Both the position numbers and the translations under genes were made by a program. Source: an uncultured Amaricoccus sp. (lineage in GTDB: Bacteria; Pseudomonadota; Alphaproteobacteria; Rhodobacterales; Rhodobacteraceae). Taken from it: DNA of 8,529 bases. Under the pieces are notes generated by a model, which was not told the origin of the DNA, made no database searches, and saw only the letters and a list, made by a program, of their open reading frames with translations. Of the stretch, positions 1 through 6,049 are shown piece by piece (positions within the stretch are counted from its first letter, which is position 1; the number at the start of each line of letters is the position of its first letter). Where the stretch lies: assembly GCF_937891315.1 (NCBI RefSeq), contig NZ_CALAGI010000182.1, positions 1 through 8,529 on the forward strand, read 5' to 3'.

Positions 1-38
1 TCGTCACCATCGCCGCTATCGTACTCTGGATACGGTAA
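1..38 (+). CDS. Possible C-terminal end of an upstream membrane protein (partial)
   Basis: The reading frame beginning at base 3 is open from the window edge and ends at TAA 36-38. The eleven visible residues (VTIAAIVLWIR) are hydrophobic and end with an arginine, as expected for the last half of a terminal transmembrane helix. In many alphaproteobacteria the apolipoprotein N-acyltransferase gene (lnt) lies just upstream of metK and ends with a membrane helix, so lnt is a reasonable guess, but eleven residues cannot identify a family. The stop lies 115 bases before the metK start. It could equally be chance open sequence. Confidence 0.3.
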   Translation, partial: VTIAAIVLWIR

Positions 39-94
39 GTGTCCACAGATCCTAGGAGGGGGCGGCGGGCGGCCGCGTGGCGGGCGATCGGTCA

Positions 95-123
95 TTGACC
101 TCGCTTCCCCGCGTGCGTACCAC
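95..123 (+). promoter_or_regulatory. Candidate sigma70-type promoter for metK
   Basis: TTGACC at 95-100 matches the -35 consensus TTGACA in five of six positions. After exactly 17 bases comes TACCAC at 118-123, which keeps the T, A and A most important in a -10 box but matches only three of six positions. Transcription would then start near base 130 and give a leader of about 24 bases before the metK ATG. A perfect GGTC-ATT-GACC palindrome (90-100) overlaps the -35 box. This is pattern matching only. Confidence 0.35.
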
Positions 124-124
124 G

Positions 125-151
125 GCCCGGGTCTTTTTCACACGGGTGATC
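125..151 (+). promoter_or_regulatory. metK ribosome-binding site, possibly hidden in a hairpin
   Basis: GGTGATC at 145-151 matches the 3' part of the extended anti-Shine-Dalgarno complement (GGAGGTGATC). Read in that register, the GGAGG core position would end at base 146, seven bases before the ATG at 154, which is ideal spacing. The site therefore supports the 154 start despite lacking GGAGG. The 5' part (CGGGT, 143-147) can pair with GCCCG at 125-129 across a 13-base pyrimidine-rich loop containing TTTTT, which could limit ribosome access. The pairing is short (five pairs including one G-U), so control by it is only a possibility. Confidence 0.45.
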
Positions 152-153
152 GC

Positions 154-1323
154 ATGAGTAACCGTTCCGACTATATCTTCGCATCCGAGTCCGTTTCGGA
201 AGGTCATCCGGACAAGGTTTGCGACCGGATCTCCGACGCCGTGCTGGACGCCTTTCTGACCGAGGATCCGGAGGCGCGGGTCGGCTGCGAGACTTTCGCC
301 ACCACCGACCGCGTGGTCGTCGGCGGCGAGGTTCGCGGCCCGGGCGCCGTGCTCGCCCGCGTCGAGGACATCGTGCGCGACTGCGTGAAGGACATCGGCT
401 ACGAGCAGAAGGGCTTTCACTGGGCGACGCTCAACGTCCAGAACTATATCCATGGCCAGTCCGAGCATATCGCCCAGGGCGTCGACGCCGGCGAGAACAA
501 GGAAGAGGGCGCCGGCGACCAGGGGATCATGTTCGGCTACGCGGTGGCCGAGACGCCGGAGCTGATGCCCGCGCCGATCCACTACGCCCATGCGATCCTG
601 CGCCGCCTCGCCGAGGTGCGCAAGAGCGGCGAGGAGCCGCGGCTCGGCCCGGATGCCAAGTCCCAGCTTTCGATCCGCTACGAGAACGGCGAGCCCGTCG
701 AGGTGTCGAGCCTGGTGCTCTCGACCCAGCATCTCGACGAGGACATGAGTTCCGCCGACGTGCGGGCCATGGTCGAGCCGCACATCCGCGCCGTGCTGCC
801 CGAAGGCTGGCTGACCGAGGCGACCGCCTGGCACGTGAACCCGACCGGCAAGTTCGTCATCGGCGGACCGGACGGCGACGCGGGCCTGACCGGGCGCAAG
901 ATCATCGTCGACACCTATGGCGGCGCGGCCCCGCATGGCGGCGGCGCTTTCTCGGGCAAGGACCCGACCAAGGTCGACCGTTCGGCCGCCTATGCCGCGC
1001 GCTATCTGGCGAAGAACGTGGTCGCCGCCGGCCTTGCCAAGCGCTGCGTGATCCAGCTCAGCTATGCGATCGGCGTCGCGCGTCCGCTGTCGATCTATGC
1101 CGATACCTTCGGCTCGGGCCTGGTGTCGGAGGCCGCGATCGAAAAGGCGGTGGCCGGCGCGATCGACCTGACCCCGCGCGGCATCCGCACCCATCTCGGC
1201 CTCAACAAGCCGATCTATCAGCGGACCTCGGCCTATGGCCATTTCGGCCGGGCGACGGACGCGGACGGCGGCTTCTCCTGGGAGCGGCTCGATCTCGCGG
1301 ACAAGCTGAAGGCCGCGGTCTGA
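154..1323 (+). CDS. metK: S-adenosylmethionine synthetase (methionine adenosyltransferase)
   Basis: Makes S-adenosylmethionine from ATP and methionine in the cytoplasm, releasing phosphate and pyrophosphate; needs Mg2+ and K+ and normally works as a tetramer of two dimers. The 389-residue length fits the family (E. coli about 384). Visible signatures are the GHPDK ATP-site motif at residues 17-21, the family motif GAGDQGIMFGYA at 119-130, and the glycine-rich GGGAFSGKD phosphate-binding motif at 262-270. The C-terminal HFGR near 363-366 is also typical. The ATG is supported by GGTGATC just upstream and by the normal N-terminus (YIFASESVSEGHPDK). trmB, whose product consumes SAM, begins 19 bases after the stop, so the two are probably cotranscribed. 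No truncation or missing key residue is seen. Identification is essentially certain. Confidence 0.98.
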   Translation: MSNRSDYIFASESVSEGHPDKVCDRISDAVLDAFLTEDPEARVGCETFATTDRVVVGGEVRGPGAVLARVEDIVRDCVKDIGYEQKGFHWATLNVQNYIHGQSEHIAQGVDAGENKEEGAGDQGIMFGYAVAETPELMPAPIHYAHAILRRLAEVRKSGEEPRLGPDAKSQLSIRYENGEPVEVSSLVLSTQHLDEDMSSADVRAMVEPHIRAVLPEGWLTEATAWHVNPTGKFVIGGPDGDAGLTGRKIIVDTYGGAAPHGGGAFSGKDPTKVDRSAAYAARYLAKNVVAAGLAKRCVIQLSYAIGVARPLSIYADTFGSGLVSEAAIEKAVAGAIDLTPRGIRTHLGLNKPIYQRTSAYGHFGRATDADGGFSWERLDLADKLKAAV

Positions 1324-1342
1324 CTCGTCGCGCCGAAGAGAG

Positions 1343-2041
1343 ATGATCGAGACACTGACCGGCGCGGCCCAGCCGCGCCGAAACTTCTACGGACGTCGGC
1401 ACGGCAAGGCGTTGCGCCCGACCCAGCGCCGGCATCTGGAGGAACTGCTGCCGCGGCTCGCGGTGCCCGGCGTCACCCCCGGCGGCGCGGTCGATCCCGC
1501 GGCGCTCTTTCCGGGCGCGCGCGAGATCTGGCTCGAGATCGGCTTCGGCGGCGGCGAGCATCTCGCCGCCACCGCCGCCGCGCATCCGGACATCGGCCTT
1601 CTCGGCTGCGAGCCGTTCGTCAACGGCGTCGCCATGGCCCTGCGCCAGATCGAGCTGGGCGGGGCGGTCGGCAATGTGCGGCTTCATGTCGGCGATGCCC
1701 GGGATCTCGTCGATCTTCTGCCGGACGGGGCGCTCGGGCGGGTCTATCTCCTCTATCCCGACCCCTGGCCCAAGGCGCGGCATCGCGACCGGCGGTTCAC
1801 CAGCCCCGAAAACCTGACGGCGCTGGCGCGGGTGATGGCGCCCGGCGCCGAGCTGCGGCTCGCCACCGATATCGCCGACTATGTCGAGCATTCGCTGGCC
1901 TCGGTCGCCGAGGTGCCGGCGTTCGAACGCGGCGCGGCGCCGATCGATGCGCCCTGGCCGGGCTGGCACCGCACGCGCTACGAGGCGAAGGCGCTGACCG
2001 CGGGACGGCGCCCGAACTATCTCATCTTCGTCCGGCGCTGA
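1343..2041 (+). CDS. trmB: tRNA (guanine-N7-)-methyltransferase
   Basis: Transfers a methyl group from SAM to N7 of G46 in the variable loop of tRNA. The 232-residue product is the usual size for bacterial TrmB. The Rossmann-type SAM-binding motif LEIGFGGGEHL is at residues 64-74, an acidic ribose contact in GCEPF at 88-92, the family signature PDPWPKARH at 139-147, and the C-terminal TRYEAKA motif at 211-217, which corresponds to the conserved T-x-Y-E tRNA-binding element. A purine-rich GAAGAGAG (1335-1342) lies directly before the ATG and serves as ribosome-binding site, although its spacing is tight. The N-terminal RRNFYGRRHGK segment at 12-22 is typical of alphaproteobacterial TrmB and supports the start. 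The gene follows metK by 19 bases and is followed by two stem-loops, suggesting it ends a two-gene transcript. Confidence 0.96.
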   Translation: MIETLTGAAQPRRNFYGRRHGKALRPTQRRHLEELLPRLAVPGVTPGGAVDPAALFPGAREIWLEIGFGGGEHLAATAAAHPDIGLLGCEPFVNGVAMALRQIELGGAVGNVRLHVGDARDLVDLLPDGALGRVYLLYPDPWPKARHRDRRFTSPENLTALARVMAPGAELRLATDIADYVEHSLASVAEVPAFERGAAPIDAPWPGWHRTRYEAKALTAGRRPNYLIFVRR

Positions 2042-2090
2042 GAGACTGTCCGAAAACGCCGCCAGCCGGTCCGACGGGTCCTTGTCGCGC

Positions 2091-2117
2091 CCCGGCGCGG
2101 AGATTATCCACGCCGGG
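2091..2117 (+). repeat. Near-perfect palindrome / stem-loop downstream of trmB
   Basis: CCCGGCG at 2091-2097 is the exact reverse complement of CGCCGGG at 2111-2117. Inside these arms, after one C-A mismatch, GGA (2099-2101) pairs with TCC (2107-2109) around the loop GATTA. That gives ten pairs in an 11-position arm. As RNA it would be a very stable hairpin about 50 bases after the trmB stop, able to protect the metK-trmB mRNA 3' end. As DNA it could be a binding site. No T-tract follows it directly. Confidence 0.5.
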
Positions 2118-2122
2118 ATCAC

Positions 2123-2157
2123 GAAAATCCCTCGCCGGCCCGACCGGCCGGGTTTTC
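2123..2157 (+). terminator. Probable Rho-independent terminator after trmB
   Basis: CCGGCC (2135-2140) and GGCCGG (2146-2151) form a six-pair GC stem with a CGACC loop, followed by one G and TTTT (2153-2156). On the other side GAAAA (2123-2127) is complementary to TTTTC (2153-2157), so the element has the A-tract/T-tract symmetry of a bidirectional terminator. It lies about 80 bases after the trmB stop and about 80 before aroA. The T-tract is short for an intrinsic terminator, so efficiency is uncertain. Confidence 0.5.
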
Positions 2158-2181
2158 AGACGCTCTCCGAGCGGCCCTGTG

Positions 2182-2222
2182 GACCGGCGGGCGGCGAGCG
2201 CGTAAGAGACCGGCGAGCGGCG
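2182..2222 (+). repeat. 15-base direct repeat in the aroA leader
   Basis: GACCGGCGGGCGGCG at 2182-2196 recurs as GACCGGCGAGCGGCG at 2208-2222 with one mismatch, at a 26-base period. The second copy ends immediately before the aroA ribosome-binding site. In such GC-rich sequence, local duplication or chance is possible; a tandem protein-binding site is the alternative. Confidence 0.4.
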
Positions 2223-2236
2223 CGAGGAGACGAAGC

Positions 2237-3610
2237 ATGGCGGGGCACGGCGAGGCGATTCCGATGCGGTCGCGGGCCATCGGCCCGCTGCGTGGCGTGG
2301 CCGACGTGCCGGGCGACAAGTCGATCTCGCACCGCGCGCTGATCCTCGGCGCGCTGTCGGTGGGCGAGACCCGGATAACCGGCCTGCTGGAAGGTCAGGA
2401 CGTGCTCGACACCGGCGCGGCGATGCGCGCCTTCGGGGCGCGGGTCGAGCGGCTGGGGCCCGGGGACTGGGCGGTGGACGGCGTTGGCGTCGGCGGCTTC
2501 CAGGAGCCGGCGGATGTGATCGACTGCGGCAATTCCGGCACCGGCGCGCGGCTCATCATGGGCGCGATGGCGACCAGCGATCTGACGGTGGTGTTCACCG
2601 GAGACGCCAGCCTGCGCTCGCGCCCGATGGGGCGGGTAACCGAGCCGCTGGCACTGTTCGGCGCCGCGGCGCATGGCCGGCGTGGCGGGCGACTGCCGCT
2701 GGCGCTGCGCGGCGCGGCCAATCCGGCGCCGGTGCGTTATGCGACGCCGATGCCGTCGGCACAGGTCAAATCCGCCGTGCTGCTCGCCGGCCTCAACGCG
2801 CCGGGCGAGACCGTGGTGATCGAGCGCGAGCCGACGCGCGACCATACCGAGCGGATGCTCGCCGGTTTCGGCGCCGCGGTCACGACCGAGGTCACGTCGG
2901 AGGGGCGCGTCATCACCCTGACCGGCCAGCCCGAGCTGCGGCCCCAGGCGATCGCCGTGCCGCGCGACCCGAGTTCCGCTGCCTTTCCGGTCGTGGCGGC
3001 GCTCCTGGTCGAGGGGTCGGACGTGCTGGTACCGGGGATCGGGCTCAATCCGACCCGCGCCGGCCTCTATGACACGCTGATCGAAATGGGCGCGGATATC
3101 ACCTTTCTCGACCGCCGGGATGAGGGAGGCGAGACCGCCGCCGACCTGCGCGTGCGGTTCGGGCCGCTGCGCGGCATCGAGGTGCCGCCGGCTCGCGCCG
3201 CCTCGATGATCGACGAATATCCGGTGCTCGCCGCGCTGGCCGCCACGGCCGAAGGGCCGACGGTGATGCGCGGCGTCAAGGAACTGCGGGTCAAGGAATC
3301 CGACCGGATCGATGCCATGGCCCGCGGGCTCGAGGCCTGCGGCGTGGCGATCGAGGAGGGGCCGGATTTCCTGATCGTCCACGGCCGCGGCCCCGGCGGG
3401 GTCGAAGGGGGCGCCACGGTTGGCACGCGGCTCGACCACCGGATCGCGATGGCTTTCCTCTGCCTCGGCCTTGCGACGAGAAAGCCGGTCACCATCGACG
3501 ACGGCGCGCCGATCGCCACCAGCTTCCCCGGCTTCGTCGCGCTGATGCGCGGCCTCGGCGCCGAGATCCACGAAGGCGCCGACGCGCCGCTGGCGCGGGC
3601 CGGGGCCTGA
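2237..3610 (+). CDS. aroA: 3-phosphoshikimate 1-carboxyvinyltransferase (EPSP synthase), class II type
   Basis: Joins phosphoenolpyruvate to shikimate-3-phosphate to give EPSP, the sixth step of the shikimate pathway toward chorismate. The 457-residue protein has the two-lobed EPSPS layout: PGDKSISHR at residues 25-33 (Lys28 contacts both substrates), GNSGTG at 98-103, SAQVK at 174-178, RDHTE at 201-205, NPTR at 271-274, the catalytic aspartate in IDEYP (Asp326), KESDR at 353-357 and DHRIAM at 400-405. GDKS, SAQVK, RDHTE and NPTR together mark the class II (CP4-like) group. Gly101 occupies the place where CP4 has its Ala100, so the best-known insensitivity residue is absent. GAGGAG at 2224-2229, seven bases from the ATG, sets the start; Met10 is an alternative without a good site. 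The TGA overlaps the cmk ATG by one base. Confidence 0.97.
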   Translation: MAGHGEAIPMRSRAIGPLRGVADVPGDKSISHRALILGALSVGETRITGLLEGQDVLDTGAAMRAFGARVERLGPGDWAVDGVGVGGFQEPADVIDCGNSGTGARLIMGAMATSDLTVVFTGDASLRSRPMGRVTEPLALFGAAAHGRRGGRLPLALRGAANPAPVRYATPMPSAQVKSAVLLAGLNAPGETVVIEREPTRDHTERMLAGFGAAVTTEVTSEGRVITLTGQPELRPQAIAVPRDPSSAAFPVVAALLVEGSDVLVPGIGLNPTRAGLYDTLIEMGADITFLDRRDEGGETAADLRVRFGPLRGIEVPPARAASMIDEYPVLAALAATAEGPTVMRGVKELRVKESDRIDAMARGLEACGVAIEEGPDFLIVHGRGPGGVEGGATVGTRLDHRIAMAFLCLGLATRKPVTIDDGAPIATSFPGFVALMRGLGAEIHEGADAPLARAGA

Positions 3611-4263
3611 TGGCGAAGCCGCCCGCGGAATTCAACGCGCAGTTCACCGTGGCGATCGACGGTCCCGCCGCCTCCGGCAAGGGCACCATCGGCCGCGCCG
3701 TGGCCCAGACCTTCGGCTTTTCCCATCTCGATACCGGGCTGCTCTATCGCGCGGTGGGCATGCGGGCGCTGAACGACGGTCGGGGCGTCATCGATCCGCA
3801 TTGGGCGGCGGAACTCGCGCGCCGCCTCGATCCCGAGGATCTGGAGACGCCGGACCTTCGCACCGCGCGCGCCGGTCAGGCCGCGTCGCGCGTCGCGGCG
3901 CTGCCCGAGGTGCGGGCGGGGCTGCTCGATTTCCAGAAGCGCTTCGCCCGCCGGCCGGGCGGCGCGGTGCTCGATGGCCGCGACATCGGCACGGTGATCT
4001 GCCCGAAGGCCGAGGCGAAGCTCTATGTCACCGCCTCCGACGAGGCGCGCGCCCGGCGCCGGCACGCGGAACTCGGCGGATCGCTCGACCAGGTGCTCGC
4101 CGACCTCCGCGCGCGCGATGCGCGGGACGCGTCGCGCGACGTCGCGCCGATGCGCGCGGCGCGGGACGCGTGCCTTCTCGACACGACCGATCTGACCATC
4201 GAAGCGGCGATCGCCGAGGCGGTCGCCTTCGTCGCCAGCCGATTCAAGCGCGCGGGGGCTTGA
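3610..4263 (+). CDS. cmk: Cytidylate kinase (CMP/dCMP kinase)
   Basis: Phosphorylates CMP and dCMP with ATP to the diphosphates in pyrimidine nucleotide recycling. The 217-residue length is standard. The P-loop GPAASGKGT is at residues 18-26, the substrate motif DTGLLYR at 41-47, the DGRDIGT motif at 122-128, and the arginine-rich lid region RD-ARDASRDVAP around 169-180 is followed by LLDTTDLTI at 189-197, as in other Cmk proteins. The ATG overlaps the aroA stop as TGATG (3608-3612) and has no strong Shine-Dalgarno of its own, so translation probably depends on ribosomes finishing aroA. aroA-cmk-rpsA is a very widely conserved order in proteobacteria. No abnormality seen. Confidence 0.97.
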   Translation: MAKPPAEFNAQFTVAIDGPAASGKGTIGRAVAQTFGFSHLDTGLLYRAVGMRALNDGRGVIDPHWAAELARRLDPEDLETPDLRTARAGQAASRVAALPEVRAGLLDFQKRFARRPGGAVLDGRDIGTVICPKAEAKLYVTASDEARARRRHAELGGSLDQVLADLRARDARDASRDVAPMRAARDACLLDTTDLTIEAAIAEAVAFVASRFKRAGA

Positions 4264-4358
4264 CCCCGGCCGCGTTTTGCTGTTGAGCGCCGCGATACAT
4301 TCCTGAAAGACCGGTGGACTCAACCGCCTGGCCAGAAAACACCACACTGGAGACCTGA
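4264..4358 (+). promoter_or_regulatory. rpsA leader with ribosome-binding site
   Basis: This 95-base gap between cmk and rpsA is richer in A and T than its surroundings. GGAGA at 4349-4353 lies five bases before the rpsA ATG and is the ribosome-binding site. GGTGG (4313-4317) can pair with CCGCC (4324-4328) around a six-base loop, a weak hairpin. TACATT (4296-4301) resembles a -10 box, but no convincing -35 lies 16-18 bases upstream. Ribosomal protein S1 is known to control its own mRNA in E. coli; whether this leader does so cannot be read from the sequence. Confidence 0.4.
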
Positions 4359-6047
4359 ATGTCGGCATTCGCTGCGACAATGGAAGATTTCGAAGCCCTG
4401 CTCAACGAGAGCTTCGAACTGGAGACCCCCGACGAGGGTTCGGTCGTCAAGGGCATCGTCCTCGCCATCGAGGCCGGACAGGCCATCATCGACATCGGCT
4501 ACAAGATGGAAGGCCGTGTCGATCTGAAGGAATTCGCCGCTCCCGGCAAGAATCCCGAGATCAAGGTCGGCGACACCGTCGAGGTCTATCTCGACCGCGT
4601 CGAGAACGCCAAGGGCGAGGCCGTCCTCTCCCGCGAGAAGGCCCGCCGCGAAGAGGCCTGGGACCGCCTGGAGAAGGCCGCCGCCAAGGAAGAGCGCGTC
4701 GAGGGCCAGATCTTCGGTCGCGTCAAGGGTGGCTTCACCGTCGATCTCGGCGGCGCCGTGGCGTTCCTGCCCGGCTCCCAGGTCGATGTGCGCCCGGTGC
4801 GCGACGCCGGCCCGCTGATGCACATGAACCAGCCGTTCCAGATCCTGAAGATGGACCGTCGCCGCGGCAATATCGTCGTGTCGCGCCGCGCCGTTCTGGA
4901 AGAATCCCGCGCCGAGCAGCGCGCCGAGATCGTCGCCAAGCTGACCGAAGGCGAAGTGGTCGACGGCGTCGTGAAGAACATCACCGAATACGGCGCCTTC
5001 GTCGATCTCGGTGGCGTCGATGGTCTGCTGCATGTCACCGACATGGCCTGGCGCCGCGTCAACCACCCGTCCGAGATCCTGAACATCGGCGAGACCGTCA
5101 AGGTCCAGGTGATCAAGATCAACAAGGACACCCAGCGCATCAGCCTCGGCATGAAGCAGCTGCTGGCCGATCCGTGGGATTCGGTCGAGGCGAAGTTCCC
5201 GATCGGCTCGAAGCACACCGGCCGCGTCACCAACATCACCGACTACGGCGCCTTCGTGGAGCTGGAGCCGGGGGTCGAGGGGCTGGTCCATGTCTCCGAA
5301 ATGTCCTGGACCAAGAAGAACGTGCATCCCGGCAAGATCGTCTCCACCTCCCAGGAGGTCGAGGTGCTGGTGCTCGAGATCGACAGCGCCAAGCGCCGCG
5401 TCTCGCTCGGCCTGAAGCAGACCCAGGGCAATCCGTGGGAAAACTTCGCCCGTTCGCATCCGAACGGCACCGAGGTCGAAGGCGAGATCAAGAACATCAC
5501 CGAATTCGGCCTGTTCATCGGTCTCGACGGCGATATTGACGGGATGGTGCATCTCTCCGACCTCGACTGGAACCGGTCGGGCGAGGAGGCGATGCAGGAT
5601 TTCCACAAGGGCGACATGGTCAAGGCCGTGGTTACCGACGTGGACGTGGACAAGGAGCGGATCTCGCTCTCGATCAAGGCGCTCGGCGGCGATCCCTTCA
5701 CCGAAGCGACGTCGGGCGTGAAGCGCGGCGACGTGGTGACGGTGAATGTCACGGCGATCGAGGACGGCGGCATCGAGGTCGAATACGACGGGATGAAATC
5801 CTTCATCCGCCGGTCCGACCTCAGCCGCGACCGCTCCGAGCAGCGGCCGGAACGCTTCACCAAGGGCGACAAGGTCGATGCGCGCATCACCAACATCGAC
5901 AAGGCGGCGCGCAAGCTCAACCTGTCGATCAAGGCGCGCGAAATCGCCGAAGAGAAGGAAGCGGTTGAACAGTACGGCTCGTCCGACTCCGGTGCCTCGC
6001 TCGGCGACATTCTCGGCGCCGCCCTTCGTCGCCGCGACGACGCCTGA
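4359..6047 (+). CDS. rpsA: 30S ribosomal protein S1
   Basis: Binds mRNA and unfolds it on the 30S subunit during initiation. The 562-residue product carries six S1 (OB-fold) domains, roughly residues 27-93, 112-177, 198-266, 283-353, 370-440 and 455-526. Domains 3, 4 and 5 share the clear pattern NIT-[DE]-[YF]-G-x-F followed by a V-H/HV-[ST]-[DE] strand (for example residues 207-229, 291-314 and 379-402); the first two domains, which anchor S1 to the ribosome, are more divergent, as is normal. A charged tail, residues 527-562, follows domain 6. The start is fixed by GGAGA five bases upstream; Met8 is an internal alternative. Codon choice leans strongly to GTC, ATC, AAG and CTC, fitting high expression. 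The stop is two bases before the sppA start. Confidence 0.98.
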   Translation: MSAFAATMEDFEALLNESFELETPDEGSVVKGIVLAIEAGQAIIDIGYKMEGRVDLKEFAAPGKNPEIKVGDTVEVYLDRVENAKGEAVLSREKARREEAWDRLEKAAAKEERVEGQIFGRVKGGFTVDLGGAVAFLPGSQVDVRPVRDAGPLMHMNQPFQILKMDRRRGNIVVSRRAVLEESRAEQRAEIVAKLTEGEVVDGVVKNITEYGAFVDLGGVDGLLHVTDMAWRRVNHPSEILNIGETVKVQVIKINKDTQRISLGMKQLLADPWDSVEAKFPIGSKHTGRVTNITDYGAFVELEPGVEGLVHVSEMSWTKKNVHPGKIVSTSQEVEVLVLEIDSAKRRVSLGLKQTQGNPWENFARSHPNGTEVEGEIKNITEFGLFIGLDGDIDGMVHLSDLDWNRSGEEAMQDFHKGDMVKAVVTDVDVDKERISLSIKALGGDPFTEATSGVKRGDVVTVNVTAIEDGGIEVEYDGMKSFIRRSDLSRDRSEQRPERFTKGDKVDARITNIDKAARKLNLSIKAREIAEEKEAVEQYGSSDSGASLGDILGAALRRRDDA

Positions 6048-6049
6048 GC

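Noticed and set aside
82..156. Known SAM riboswitch (SAM-II or SAM/SAH) before metK
   Set aside because: The A-rich SAM-II core is absent, and there is no GGAGC-type start region pairing with a CUUCC loop as in SAM/SAH; the CTTCCCC at 104-110 has no good partner near the start codon.
52..1242. Long minus-strand open frame opposite metK
   Set aside because: Encodes a low-complexity, Arg/Ala/Asp/His-rich sequence with no recognisable domain; it mirrors metK codon positions in a GC-rich genome.
2104..2112. DnaA-box-like TTATCCACG
   Set aside because: One isolated near-match inside a hairpin, without clustered boxes, an AT-rich unwinding region or a neighbouring dnaA; not an origin.
2082..2342. 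Small plus-strand open frame entering aroA in another frame
   Set aside because: Arg/Pro-rich, no ribosome-binding site, runs through the terminator-like hairpin and into aroA.
2156..3571. 471-codon minus-strand open frame opposite aroA
   Set aside because: Arg/His/Ala-rich composition and full overlap with a certain gene mark it as a GC-driven artefact.
3067..4380. 437-codon minus-strand open frame across aroA and cmk
   Set aside because: Spans two certain genes and their junction, with no family motif.
4320..5606. 428-codon minus-strand open frame opposite rpsA
   Set aside because: Repeating Asp/Leu/Val patterns reflect the reverse complement of S1 domains, not a protein family.
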